A stretch of DNA of 64,000 bases from Bradyrhizobium sp. CCBAU 051011 (GTDB lineage Bacteria > Pseudomonadota > Alphaproteobacteria > Rhizobiales > Xanthobacteraceae): NCBI RefSeq assembly GCF_009930815.1, contig NZ_CP022222.1, positions 3,886,501 to 3,950,500 on the forward strand. Reading direction: 5' to 3'. The notes under the pieces were generated by a model. That model saw only the letters and a program-made list of their open reading frames with translations, was not told the origin of the DNA and made no database searches. Positions 18,906-31,586 of the stretch are shown piece after piece. Within the stretch, counting starts at the first letter, position 1. Each line of letters opens with the position of its first letter. The position numbers and the translations under genes were made by a program.

Positions 18906-19217
18906 ATGACCAAGCCGCTCGTGGTTTCCATCCCGCATAGTCTGGGACGCGAAGAGGCGATGCGCCGTCTCAAGACGGGGCTATCGCGCGCCGCGTCCAG
19001 CGTGCCGATGCTGAGCGTCGATGAGGAGCGTTGGGAAGACAACCGCATGATTTTTCGCGTGCGCGCCCTCGGGCAGGGCGCGGCGGGTCATGTCGATGTC
19101 GCCGATGATCATGTGCAGGTGGAAGTGGTGCTGCCATGGCTCCTGCAACGCTTTGCCGAGGCCGCACAGGCCGCCATCCGCAGCCGGGGCCAGTTGTTGC
19201 TGACCAAGAAAAACTGA
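18906..19217 (+). CDS. Polyhydroxyalkanoic acid system family protein
   Basis: This 103-residue protein has the start (KPLVVSIPHSLGREEAMRRL) and WEDNRMIFRVRALGQGAAGHVDV pattern of the PHA_gran_rgn family. These small proteins are linked to polyhydroxyalkanoate granules by association. No signal peptide or membrane helix is seen. No pha genes are nearby. It converges on treY with only a 4-bp gap between stop codons. Confidence 0.8.
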   Translation: MTKPLVVSIPHSLGREEAMRRLKTGLSRAASSVPMLSVDEERWEDNRMIFRVRALGQGAAGHVDVADDHVQVEVVLPWLLQRFAEAAQAAIRSRGQLLLTKKN

Positions 19218-19221
19218 CGCA

Positions 19222-22011
19222 CTAGCCGCGGCGGGGCCGTGGGGACGGCTTCGCGGCGCCGGTAAACCTGGCTTTCAACACGGCGACGGGCAGATGCGTC
19301 AGCAGGTCTGACAGACGCAATTGCGCAGCATCGGCATCGGCAAAACCTTCCACCGCATAGCCGCCGACATCAAGCGCGGCGTCGTAATTCTCCGGTCCCG
19401 GCCAATGTCTGCCGCCGTCGGTAAACGGCGCAAACCATCGAGTCGCGACGGTAATCGCGGCTTCGCGGCCTCGCCGCCGGGCGAAAGCAACAAAATGGTC
19501 GCGATGCGGCCCGCCCACTTCCAAGGGCTCGTACTCACCGTCCGTGAATACGTCGGCGAGTTCAGTCCGCAACGTGAGCAGATGCCGTGTCCAAGCCAGC
19601 TTCAGGTGCCCGTTCGGCCAACTCTGCGTCAGCCGATCCCAATCCCATTTCTCCAGTGCGCCGAGCCGGCCTGCGCGTTCGGCAAAGTCGACCGGCCGCC
19701 GGTTGTCGGGATCGACCAGTGAAAAATCCCATAGCTCGGTGCCCTGATAGAAGTCCGGTACGCCCGGCATCGCAGCTTTCAGCGTGATCTGGCTGAGCGA
19801 ATTCAGCGCACCCAGCAGCGACAATCGCCGTGCAAGCGATTGAAGGGAGCTCAGAAACTCGTCCGAAAGCGATGGATCGAGAATTTTTGCGATGAAGCCT
19901 TTTAAGCCGTCCTCATAGGCAGCGTGAGGATTGAGCCAGCTCGTTTCCTGCTTACCCTCGCGCGCCGCTTTCAGCGCATATTCCTGCATCCGCTCCGGAA
20001 AGGAGGTGTCGTCCGGCTGCCACGCCCCCAGCAATGCCTGATAGAGCATGTATTCTGACGTCGCCGACGGCGCGCGCAACTCGCCGTCGACCAGAAGATG
20101 CGGCGCGTTGAGCAGCTTCCATCGCGCCACCGTGCTGGTCCATTCGCCGGGGATTTCGGCCAGCGCCATGATCCGCGCCCGCGCATCCTCGCCGCGCTTG
20201 GTGTCATGCGTCGCGGTCGCCGTCATCCCGTGCGGCCACTCCCTGGCGCGGGTCCGCATCATGTCGTGAAATTCGTCGGCCGAAAGCGCCTTTGCCGCTG
20301 GGTCGCCACCGACCTCATTGAGGGCCAGCAGGCGGTGGTAGCGATAGAACGTCGTGTCCTCCAGCGACTTCGCCATCATCGGGCCGGTGAACTGCTGCAC
20401 CTTCAATGCGAAGCGCCTGACGCGCGGTGCGCTGTGGTGCGCCCGTTCGGGGTTGATCAGATCCATCGTCAGGGTGTCGCGGAGAAAGTCGAAGATGCCG
20501 TCGTCGGCGGCAAACCAGTCGGCGCGCGCCCGTTCGATCGCGCCTGATATCAACTGGCGATCATGGGCGGATGGGCCCGACGGCGCCAGATAGGTACGAT
20601 AGACCGGAAAGTGCAGCACGTAGAGTTCGAGCGCCTGCCGCAGGCTGTCAGCGGAGTAGTCGCGGGTGGAGTAATGTCCGCTGGCAATCCGCGCCAACAG
20701 CCGCGTCAGCACCGTGAACTCGCTGGTCAGCAGCGTTTCCAATACCCGGCGTTTTGCTTCCCGCAGGATCGGTTCGAGTTTTGGCGACTGGTTGCTGATC
20801 TGCCGCCAGATCTCGTCAAGCGGCTCCAGGCCGCTTCCGTCGATCAGCACCTGGGTGATCGTGTTCATCCATTCATAGCCGGTGGTGCCGTGAACCCCGG
20901 AGAAGGACGGCAGCTTCTCATGCTCGCCGAGAATCTTCTCGATCACCACGTAGAACGGCCGGGTCTGCCCGCCATGGGCCTCGCGAACCAGCCGGCGCAG
21001 GCGCTGAAAATACTGCACGGGGTCACGCAGGCCGTCGATATGGTCGAGGCGGAGCCCCTGCAGCTTTCCCTCGGCAATCAATCGTTTGACCAGGCGATGG
21101 ATCGCCTCGAACGTGCCGGGGTCCTCGACGCGCAGGCCAGCCAGCGTATTGATGTCGAAGAAGCGCCGGTAATTGATGTCGCTGGAAGCGAGCCGCCAGT
21201 GGCCGAGCTTGTAGTGCTGGCGTTCGAGCAGATGATGCAGCGCCTGCGTCGCGGCGCCGCGATCGGGGCCGGCGCGATAGGCCGAAAGCCCGCGTGCGAT
21301 GATCTCGGCGGCTCCCGCAATGCCCTTCAGTTCGGCCTTGAAGCCAGGCGCTTCCTTGCGGTTGGGACGCCGCGGCCCCTGGTAGCGGAGGGCCAGTGCA
21401 AGCATGGCCTTGCCGGACGCGCTTTCTTCCGCATCCGCTTCCTTGAGGATCATCCGCAGGATTTCGCCGTAACGTTCCGGCGCAATCGGCAGCCGGTGCT
21501 CGAAATACCAGGCCGAGAAACTGCCTTCGCCAGCGTCGTAGCGCAGCTCGATCTCGCCGCTTTCCAACGCTTGGCCATACGACGAGCCGATGATCGGCAG
21601 CAGCACGCCGCCGCGGGCGCGGTAAGGCAACTGCTCCCAGTCGATGTCGAAGGATACGGCGTGTGGTGAGGCGGGACCCCACTCCAGCACGTCGAGCCAC
21701 CAGGGATTGTCGTCAAAATGCACGCCGACATGGTTGGGCACGAAGTCGAGGATCAGCCCGAGATCGTGTTGCTGCAGCACCGCGCTCAGCCGTTCGAAGC
21801 CGGCTTCGCCGCCGAGTTCGGGATTGAAGCGGGCGTGGTCGGTGACGTCGTAGCCATGCGTGCTGCCCTTGCGGGCGCGCATGAAGGGCGAGGCATAGAA
21901 ATGGGTGATGCCAAGCGCCTTCAGGTAAGGCACCAGGGAAGCAGCCGCGTCGAAATCGAAATCCGCCGACAATTGCAGGCGGTAGGTCGCGATCGGGATC
22001 GCCGGAGGCAT
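19222..22011 (-). CDS. treY: Malto-oligosyltrehalose synthase
   Basis: This 929-residue GH13 enzyme converts the reducing-end glucose of maltodextrin to an alpha,alpha-1,1-linked trehalosyl end. The N-terminus PIATYRLQLSADFDFDAAAS and YLKALGITHFYASPFMRARKGSTHGYDV are diagnostic. GLRLDHIDGLRDP carries the catalytic aspartate, with PGVPDFYQGTELWDFSLVDPDNRRPVD near the C-terminus. It works with TreZ, encoded 4 bp upstream, in the cytoplasmic TreYZ route from glycogen to trehalose. It is the last gene of a five-gene minus-strand run. Confidence 0.95.
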   Translation of the reverse strand: MPPAIPIATYRLQLSADFDFDAAASLVPYLKALGITHFYASPFMRARKGSTHGYDVTDHARFNPELGGEAGFERLSAVLQQHDLGLILDFVPNHVGVHFDDNPWWLDVLEWGPASPHAVSFDIDWEQLPYRARGGVLLPIIGSSYGQALESGEIELRYDAGEGSFSAWYFEHRLPIAPERYGEILRMILKEADAEESASGKAMLALALRYQGPRRPNRKEAPGFKAELKGIAGAAEIIARGLSAYRAGPDRGAATQALHHLLERQHYKLGHWRLASSDINYRRFFDINTLAGLRVEDPGTFEAIHRLVKRLIAEGKLQGLRLDHIDGLRDPVQYFQRLRRLVREAHGGQTRPFYVVIEKILGEHEKLPSFSGVHGTTGYEWMNTITQVLIDGSGLEPLDEIWRQISNQSPKLEPILREAKRRVLETLLTSEFTVLTRLLARIASGHYSTRDYSADSLRQALELYVLHFPVYRTYLAPSGPSAHDRQLISGAIERARADWFAADDGIFDFLRDTLTMDLINPERAHHSAPRVRRFALKVQQFTGPMMAKSLEDTTFYRYHRLLALNEVGGDPAAKALSADEFHDMMRTRAREWPHGMTATATHDTKRGEDARARIMALAEIPGEWTSTVARWKLLNAPHLLVDGELRAPSATSEYMLYQALLGAWQPDDTSFPERMQEYALKAAREGKQETSWLNPHAAYEDGLKGFIAKILDPSLSDEFLSSLQSLARRLSLLGALNSLSQITLKAAMPGVPDFYQGTELWDFSLVDPDNRRPVDFAERAGRLGALEKWDWDRLTQSWPNGHLKLAWTRHLLTLRTELADVFTDGEYEPLEVGGPHRDHFVAFARRRGREAAITVATRWFAPFTDGGRHWPGPENYDAALDVGGYAVEGFADADAAQLRLSDLLTHLPVAVLKARFTGAAKPSPRPRRG

Positions 22012-22015
22012 TGTC

Positions 22016-23773
22016 CTATCCGATGCGCCAGAGCACCGTCCATGCCGGGACGCTGTCGCCCAACTCGCTGCCCCAGATCAGGGTTCCCCTGGTCTCAGCG
22101 GACGCATGGCTGATGGTCTGGTCCGACAGGTTGGCGGCAAGGCGAAGCGCCGTGCCGTCGCCCATGCGCCACTCGGCCGTCAGTAGCCCGTTGCCTGCCG
22201 CCTCAGCCTTCCCGAAGGCCGCGCCGGCCAGACGCGGCACGATCTCCTGCCGCCGAATCCGCAACAGTTCTCGCACCATGGTCAAGCGTTTCCGCCCGGC
22301 CGGCGCGTTGCGGCCGTCCCAGTCGAGGACGGCGGAATCGCGGGTCGATGCGGCAAGCGCGTCGGGGACTTCGTCGCCATATTCCGCGTAGGCCCACACC
22401 AATTCGACGCGGCGGCCCTTCCGGACCGCGTCGGCGAGCTCGCCGCCGAAATCACAGAAGAACGGGAAGGGGACCGTTGAGCCCCACTCCTCGCCCATGA
22501 ACAGCATGGGAATGTGAGGTGCGATCAGCAGCACCGAAAGCGCCGCTTCGATCATCCGCGGGTCCGCGTTGCCTTCGAGCCGGTCGCCGAGTGCCCGATT
22601 GCCGATCTGGTCGTGGTTCTGCACGAAGTTGATGAAGGCCGTCGGCGCCAGATGGCCGCTCGGCTCGCCGCGCTTGCCGCGCCGGAACGCCGACATCTCT
22701 CCCTGATAGACGAAACCGGACGACAGCGCACGGGCGATGTCCGTCCTCGGCGAGCGCTGATAGTCGGCGTAATAGCCCTGTTTCTCGCCGGTCATCAGCA
22801 CGCGCCAGGCGTGGTGATAATCGTCGTTCCACTGCGCGCGATACTTTCCGCGCGGCGGATCTTCCGAAGCATCCAGGATGCTGGCGCGGTTGTCGCCGTT
22901 CTCCAGCACGAGATGAATGTGCCGGCCGGTTTCCGCAGCGAGTTTGCCGGCGGCGGCGCTGATATCATGCAGCAGCGACAACCCGCCGGGCTCGACGATG
23001 GAATTGACGGCATCGAGCCGCAGCCCGTCGAAGCGATAGTCGCGCAGCCAGTGCAGTGCATTCTCGATCGCAAAGGCGCGTACGGGCGCCACGCGATAAT
23101 CGATCGCGCTGCCCCACGGCGTGTGCGCGTCCGTGAAGAAGGAAGGGGCATAGCGGCCGAGATAATTTCCTTCGGGGCCGAAATGGTTGTAGACGACGTC
23201 GAGCATCACCATCAGCCCGCGCTGATGCGCAGCGTCGATCAGTGCCTTGAGATCTTCGGGCCGCCCATAGGCGCTGTCGGGCGCATACCACAACACGCCG
23301 TCATAGCCCCAGTTGCGAGACCCGGCGAAATCCGCCAGCGGCATCAATTCCAGCGCGGTGATGCCGGTCTCGACGAGATGATCGAGCCGGTCGATCATCG
23401 CGCGATAGCTGCCTTCTTTGGTGAAGGTCCCGACATGGGCCTCGACGATGACAGCCTCCTGCCACGGCCGCCCGTGCCAGTTCGCAGCTCGCCACGGATA
23501 GGCCGCATGATCGATGACTTCGCTCGGGCCAAAGACGTCATCCGGTTGAAACTCAGATGCCGGATCCGGCACGTCAATCTCGTCATCGATGCGGAATTTG
23601 TAGCGCGCGCCGGCCTTGACGCCGGCAATGTCGGCGGTGAACCAGCCGTCCTCGCCACGCCGCATCAAGTGAGGTTGCTCGAGCATCACCTCGACGCGTT
23701 TCGCCGCCGGCGCCCACAGCCGAAACCGCGTGCCGTAATTTGTCAGAAACGGGCCGAACTGCCGGTCATTCAT
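22016..23773 (-). CDS. treZ: Malto-oligosyltrehalose trehalohydrolase
   Basis: This 585-residue GH13 enzyme releases trehalose from the TreY product. An N-terminal beta-sandwich (FRLWAPAAKRVEVMLE) precedes the catalytic barrel. VVYNHFGPEGNYLG, DGLRLDAVNSI (nucleophile Asp), LVLENGDNRA (acid/base Glu) and FVQNHDQIGNRALGDRL (third acidic residue) are all present. Its ATG overlaps the glgX stop by four bases (ATGA), so the two are probably translationally coupled. Confidence 0.95.
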   Translation of the reverse strand: MNDRQFGPFLTNYGTRFRLWAPAAKRVEVMLEQPHLMRRGEDGWFTADIAGVKAGARYKFRIDDEIDVPDPASEFQPDDVFGPSEVIDHAAYPWRAANWHGRPWQEAVIVEAHVGTFTKEGSYRAMIDRLDHLVETGITALELMPLADFAGSRNWGYDGVLWYAPDSAYGRPEDLKALIDAAHQRGLMVMLDVVYNHFGPEGNYLGRYAPSFFTDAHTPWGSAIDYRVAPVRAFAIENALHWLRDYRFDGLRLDAVNSIVEPGGLSLLHDISAAAGKLAAETGRHIHLVLENGDNRASILDASEDPPRGKYRAQWNDDYHHAWRVLMTGEKQGYYADYQRSPRTDIARALSSGFVYQGEMSAFRRGKRGEPSGHLAPTAFINFVQNHDQIGNRALGDRLEGNADPRMIEAALSVLLIAPHIPMLFMGEEWGSTVPFPFFCDFGGELADAVRKGRRVELVWAYAEYGDEVPDALAASTRDSAVLDWDGRNAPAGRKRLTMVRELLRIRRQEIVPRLAGAAFGKAEAAGNGLLTAEWRMGDGTALRLAANLSDQTISHASAETRGTLIWGSELGDSVPAWTVLWRIG

Positions 23774-25845
23774 GCCGCGCCTGCAAAGGCAAGCACCGAC
23801 CGCGGCGGCGCGTTGGTTTCAGTGCCGGAAGCGAATTCGGCAAAACTCTGGACGGTTTCGGTCGTGTTCAGCACCTGCTGCCAGTTTTTGGTTTCGGACA
23901 TCTGCGGAAATTTGAAAGCGATCTCTTCGGGCGCGGCGTTCAGCACGATAAAGATCGGCGCCTGGCCTTGTTCCAAGGGCCCCAGCACGTAGGCGAGGAA
24001 TCGTCCTTCCGGAAAATTCCAGTCGGATTCCTGCATTTCCTCGGCCGCCGGTGTCAGCCACAGCACGCCGTAGGAGCCATCTTTGCGCCGCCCGGAAAGC
24101 CAGCGCTGGTAGCGCAGTTGCGGGAAGCGCCGGCGCAACGCCGTCATATGACCGACGAAATCGGTGAGGTCGTCGCCCGGCTTGCCGAGATTGTCCCAAT
24201 TGACCCAGCCGATCTCATTGTCCTGGCAATAGGCGTTGTTGTTGCCGTTCTGCGAATTGCCGACTTCGTCGCCGGCCAGCAGCAAGGGCGTCCCTTGCGC
24301 GAGGAACAGGCAGGCGAGCTGGTTCTTGCGGAGCTGCCGGCGCAGCGCCGTTATCGCGACGTCGGTGGTCGGGCCCTCATAGCCGCAATTGTTGCTGTTG
24401 TTGTCGTTGGAGCCGTCGCGATTGTCCTCGCCGTTGGCTTCGTTGTGCTTCTCGTTGTAGCTGAACAGGTCCGCCAGCGTGAAACCGTCGTGGACGGTGA
24501 TGTGATTGATGCTGGCGCGCGTCGCGCGGTTGTCGTGATGAAACAGGTCGGACGAGGCGGTCATGCGGCGCGATATTTCGCCGATCAGGCTGCCTTCGCC
24601 GCTCCAGTAACGCCGCATCGCGCCGCGATAGCGATCGTTCCATTCCGACCATTGTGAGGGAAACGCGCCGACCTGATAGCCGCCGAGGCCAAGATCCCAC
24701 GGTTCGGCGACGAGCTTGACGGTGGCCAGCACCGGGTCCTGCCGCACGGCCGTGAGGAAGCCGGAATTGCGATCAAAGCCGTTCGGCCCGCGCGCCAGCG
24801 TGGTGGCGAGATCGAAGCGGAAGCCATCGACGTGGCAGACCTCGACCCAATAGCGCAGCGAATCCATCACCATCTGCAGCACGCGCGGATGGGTGAGGTT
24901 GACCGAGCTGCCGCAGCCGGTGAAATCGTCGTAGTAGCGCGGATGCTCTTTATTGAGCCAGTAATAGGACGCGTTGTCGATGCCGCGGAAGCACAGCGTT
25001 GGGCCGAGATGATTGCCCTCGGCGGTGTGATTGTAGACCACGTCGAGCATCACCTCGATGCCGGCGTCGTGCAGCCGCGCCACCGTGGTGCGGAACGCGT
25101 CGAGTGCGTTGTCCTGCGCATAGCGCGGCTCCGGCGCGAAGAACGCCAGCGTGTTGTAGCCCCAGTAATTCGCCAGCTTCCGTTCCACCAGCACCCGGTC
25201 GTCGATCAGTCCGTGGATCGGCAACAGTTCGATGGTGGTGACGCCGAGCCGCTTGAGATGGTCGATCATCGCCGGCGAGCACAGTCCGCCATAGGTACCG
25301 CGCCAGGCCGGCGCCACGTCGTCGCGCTTTTGCGTCAGGCCCTTGACGTGGGCCTCGTAGATGATGGTGTCTTCCCAGGCGATGTTCGGCCTTATCTCGC
25401 GGCGGCCCCAGTTGAAGGTCTCGTCGACCACGACTGCCTTAGGCATGCCGCGCGCATTGTCACGGCGGTCGAAGGAAAGATCCTCGCGCGCGCTCCCCGT
25501 GCGATAGCCGAAATGCGCGTCGCTCCACACCAGGCGGCCGGCGAGCCGCTTGGCATAGGGATCGAGCAAGAGCTTGTTGGCATTGAAGCGATGCCCGCGC
25601 TCGGGCGCGTAAGCGCCGTGGACGCGATAGCCGTAGAGCTGCCCGGGCGAGACGTCGTTGAGATAGCCGTGCCAGACGTCCTCGTTGCGCTCGGGCAGTT
25701 CGATCCGCTCGAGTTCGCGGCGGCCCTGGGCGTCGAACAGGCAAAGCTCGACCTTCTCGGCATTGGCCGAGAACAACGCAAAGTTGGTGCCCCTTCCGTC
25801 CCAGCTTGCACCTAAGCGGGCGGGGCTTCCCGCGGACAATCGCAT
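23770..25845 (-). CDS. glgX: Glycogen debranching enzyme GlgX
   Basis: This 691-residue GH13 isoamylase-type enzyme cleaves alpha-1,6 branches from phosphorylase-trimmed glycogen. A CBM48-like N-terminus (RLGASWDGRGTNFALFSANA) is followed by the barrel with VVYNHTAEGN, DGFRFDLATTLARG (nucleophile), LVAEPWDLG (acid/base) and VHDGFTLADLFSYNEKHN. In this cluster it would supply linear maltodextrin to TreY and MalQ. It is 3 bp downstream of glgB. Confidence 0.95.
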   Translation of the reverse strand: MRLSAGSPARLGASWDGRGTNFALFSANAEKVELCLFDAQGRRELERIELPERNEDVWHGYLNDVSPGQLYGYRVHGAYAPERGHRFNANKLLLDPYAKRLAGRLVWSDAHFGYRTGSAREDLSFDRRDNARGMPKAVVVDETFNWGRREIRPNIAWEDTIIYEAHVKGLTQKRDDVAPAWRGTYGGLCSPAMIDHLKRLGVTTIELLPIHGLIDDRVLVERKLANYWGYNTLAFFAPEPRYAQDNALDAFRTTVARLHDAGIEVMLDVVYNHTAEGNHLGPTLCFRGIDNASYYWLNKEHPRYYDDFTGCGSSVNLTHPRVLQMVMDSLRYWVEVCHVDGFRFDLATTLARGPNGFDRNSGFLTAVRQDPVLATVKLVAEPWDLGLGGYQVGAFPSQWSEWNDRYRGAMRRYWSGEGSLIGEISRRMTASSDLFHHDNRATRASINHITVHDGFTLADLFSYNEKHNEANGEDNRDGSNDNNSNNCGYEGPTTDVAITALRRQLRKNQLACLFLAQGTPLLLAGDEVGNSQNGNNNAYCQDNEIGWVNWDNLGKPGDDLTDFVGHMTALRRRFPQLRYQRWLSGRRKDGSYGVLWLTPAAEEMQESDWNFPEGRFLAYVLGPLEQGQAPIFIVLNAAPEEIAFKFPQMSETKNWQQVLNTTETVQSFAEFASGTETNAPPRSVLAFAGAA

Positions 25846-25848
25846 GCG

Positions 25849-27992
<2,144 letters not shown>

Positions 27993-27996
<4 letters not shown>

Positions 27997-30900
27997 GCGG
28001 CCTCGAATGGTGGTTGCGACAACGTTCGGATGATTCCGGTCAGGGGCATGCGTAGCCAGTCCGGTCGATACAACAACTCGTGTTCGATTTCGTTCAAAGC
28101 CTTCTCGAGCAGGAAGAAGTTCAATATGGCCTCGGCAGTTCTTGAATCGTTCGGCCACAACCGTTGATCGGTCATGGCCTCGCTGTAGGCGGCGAAAAAT
28201 GCGACGGTTGCCCGGTCGCGCCACTCGCCAAGCGCCGCACCGAGCTTGCCATGCTCATCGTGGGCTACTTTGAGCGCGCGCTCAAGGGCGGCCGTTGCCG
28301 AATAATCGATCGAGCGGATCAGGCTGGCGACATCGCGCGCCGCGGGCACCTTGCGCCGCCGTTCGGCAATCGTGCGCCGCGGCGTGCCTTCGAAGTCGAC
28401 GATGAAGATGTCGTCCTTGACGATCAGCAACTGGCTGAGATTGAGGTCGCCATGGCAGCGGATGTTGGCGGCGTCGAACTCGCGCGGCAGCATCGTTTCA
28501 AGGCGATCGCGCAGGGCCGGCTGCAACGCCAGCACCTGGTCGGCCAGCGCCCGGTCGGCGGCGTCCTTCAGCGTTTCGCGCCGCTGCCTGAGCAGATCGA
28601 AGACGCGTCCGGCGCAGAGCGCCAAATCGTCGATCCAGCGCTGCACGTCGTCGCGGCCGGTCGGCTCCGGCGCGAATTCGGCCAGCTCGCTATTGCTGGC
28701 GAGCGCGACATGCAGCTCGGCGACGCGCCGTCCGGCCTGCGCGATGTAACGCAGATAGGGGATTTCTTCCTCGCGCTCGCCGGGGTGGATGCTTTCCGTC
28801 AGCAGCCGCTGCTCCTCGACGAACCGATCGAGATAGGCGGCACTCACGGTCCAGAGGTCGCCCTGATTGGCAACGAAGGCGTGAACGACGCCGACCGCGC
28901 TCTTCTCGTTGCCCTCAACCAATTCGGCGCTGCCGAGCAGCACGGGCGTGTTGGCAAAATGGGCGACGTCGGTGAGGAAGCGCCCCATCTCGATCTCGGG
29001 ATTGGGGCCGGCCTGAAGCGTCCGGTAGATCTTGACGACGTAATCGTTGTCTACCAGCGCGGTGCTGCGAGGAAGATCGGACTCGACCATGCGGATGTGC
29101 TCGGGCTGCCGGATCGGCTTGTCGCCGAAGCGGCCGGTCGGACGGAATTCGAGTTGCAGGCCCTGTTCGCTCTCGTCGACCGTCAGCGATTGCTGCAGGT
29201 TGCGCAAGAACAGCGAGATGAAGATCTGGTCGGTGGCGACGTCGAGCAAGGTACCCTCGCGGGCGCCTTGCCGGACGGCGGCCAGCGCATGCGGATTGTA
29301 GCGCTCGCGGTCGAAGCGTACCCATTCGATCTGCATCGGCAGCACGTAGCGCGTCGTGATGCCGCGCTCCGTGGTCTCGAAGAAGGCGAGCCACGGCCGG
29401 TTGTCACCGATGTCGCAGAACGGTATAGCCGACGTCAGCGCCGGACGGATCGCTTTCTCCGACCGTTCCGGGTACCAGCGGCTGCGCGCCAGATGTCCCG
29501 GGAGCACGTCGCGCTCGAACACGCCGCGTTCGCGCGCCAGCGACACCCAGGTCGCGTTCAATGGCACCACCAGCGTTTCGAACTCGGGCACTGCGCGCTG
29601 CGGCACCGGCGCCGATTTGTCGCGCTCCTGCAGTTCGAACCAGTAGAAGCCGTAAGGCGCGAGCGTGATCATGTAGGGCAGCTCGCCGATCGCCGGGAAG
29701 CGCGTGCGGCCGAGCATTTCCAGCGGGATGCGGTCCTTGAAGGCGGAAAGGTCGAGTTCGGTCGCTTGCGCCGACCGCGACAGGTTGGCGACGCAGAGAA
29801 TGACCTGGTCCTGATACTGGCGCACATAGCACAGCACCGCGCGGTTCTCCGGGCGAATGAAGGTCATGGTGCCTCGGCCGAAGGCCAGCGTCGACTTGCG
29901 GACCGCGATCAGCCGCTTGGTGGCGGAGAGCAGCGAGGAGAGGCTGCGCGACTGCGCCTCGACATTGACCGATTCATAGCCATAGACCGGGTCCATGATG
30001 GTCGGCGCGTAGAGCCGCGCGGGGTCGGCGCGGGAGAAACCGCCATTGCGGTCCGGCGTCCATTGCATCGGCGTGCGGACGCCGTTGCGGTCGCCGAGAT
30101 AGATGTTGTCGCCCATGCCGATCTCGTCGCCGTAATAAATGATCGGCGTGCCCGGGAAGGAGAACAACAGCGAGTTCATCAGCTCGATCTTGCGCCGGTC
30201 ATTGTCCATCAGCGGCGCCAGCCGCCGGCGGATGCCGACATTGATGCGGGCGCGAGGATCGTTGGCGTAGGTCGACCACAGGTAATCGCGCTCGACGTCG
30301 GTGACCATCTCCAGCGTCAGCTCGTCATGGTTGCGCAGGAACAGCGCCCATTGGCAGTTGCCTGGAATATCCGGCGTCTGGCGCAGGATGTCGGTGATCG
30401 GGAAACGGTCTTCCTGCGCGATCGCCATGTAGATGCGCGGCATCAGCGGGAAGTGATAGGCCATGTGGCATTCGTCGCCGCGGCCGAAATATTCCTGCAC
30501 GTCCTCCGGCCATTGGTTGGCCTCGGCCAGCAGCACCTTGCCTTTTGCATAGGCATCGAGTTCACCGCGCAGCCGCTTGATGATGGTATGCGTCTCCGGG
30601 AGGTTCTCGTTGTTGGTGCCGTCGCGCTCGCAGAGATAGGGAATGGCGTCGAGACGGAAACCGTCGACGCCGGTATCGAGCCAGCGTTTCATCACCTGCA
30701 CCAGCGCGCTGACCACGCGCGGATTGTCGAAATTGAGATCCGGTTGGTGCGAGAAGAAGCGGTGCCAGTAGAACTGGCCGGCTTCCGGGTCCCAGGTCCA
30801 GTTCGATTTCTCGGTATCGGTGAAGATGATCCGGGTGCCCAGATATTTCTGGTCGGTATCGCTCCAGACATACCAGTTGCGGGCGCTAGAATTCGGGTCC

Positions 30901-31514
30901 GAGCGGCGGGCGCGCTTGAACCAGTCGTGCTGATCGGAGGTGTGATTGATGACGAGCTCGGTGATGACCCGCAGCCCGCGCTTCTTGGCTTCCTGGATGA
31001 AGCGCTTGAAATCCTTCATCGTCCCAAAATCGGGATTGATGTCGCCGTAGTCGGCGATGTCGTAGCCGTCGTCACGGCCGGGCGAGGGGTAGAACGGCAG
31101 CAGCCACAGCGTGGTGACGCCAAGATCCTGCAGGTATCCCAACTTCTCGGTCAGCCCGGCAAAGTCGCCAATACCGTCATTGTTGCTGTCGGCGAAGGCC
31201 TTGACGTGGAGCTGGTAGATGATCGCATCCTTGTACCAGAGCTCGTCGGCCACGGTGTCGGCGGCTGGCATCTCCTTTGCTTCGAGCAACAGGTTGCCGT
31301 CCTTATCCAGCGGATAGGCGCCATCGATAGGGAGGGAGACGCCGGAATGAGAGCTTTCGGCGGTTTGCGCTTTTTTGTTCACGGTGATGCCATTGCCATG
31401 GAAATGACGTCCCCGTTTCGTTTTCAGAAAGGGAGACGTTCCGGACGTAGATAGAAAGCCGCTCGGCTTGCTTTGGTTCCAGCGGAACCGTTGCTGGGCC
31501 CGAGCGTTACCCAC
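27993..31514 (-). CDS. treS: Trehalose synthase fused to maltokinase
   Basis: This 1173-residue two-domain protein interconverts maltose and trehalose and phosphorylates maltose to maltose 1-phosphate. The GH13 TreS part (about 90-650) has [45 protein letters not shown] (nucleophile), [12 protein letters not shown] (acid/base) and [12 protein letters not shown]. The maltokinase part (about 680-1150) has [11 protein letters not shown] near residue 1020 and IVDFEGTP, the kinase catalytic and metal motifs. The GTG at 31514 has a very strong AGGAAGGAG ribosome site, which supports an unusual ~90-residue N-terminal extension. Confidence 0.93.
31484..31508 (+). promoter_or_regulatory. Perfect sigma-EcfG consensus promoter for malQ
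   Basis: GGAAC, 16 bases, CGTT on the plus strand, with the -10 element 78 bp upstream of the malQ ATG. It lies inside the first codons of treS on the other strand, so transcription from here would start within the treS/malQ divergent region. It implies stress-dependent expression of malQ and the downstream GH15 gene. Confidence 0.6.
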
Positions 31515-31586
31515 GGTCTATCTCCTTCCTGTAATTGGACAATTTCGCGACATCGGTTTGATGTTTGCGTGCAAAGTACGTGCCGA

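Noticed and set aside
28164..31454. A 1096-codon plus-strand ORF opposite treS::mak, and similar long ORFs opposite treY, treZ, glgX and glgB
   Set aside because: High GC keeps the antisense frame open. The translations are arginine/alanine/histidine-rich with no family features, while the minus strand encodes clear enzymes.
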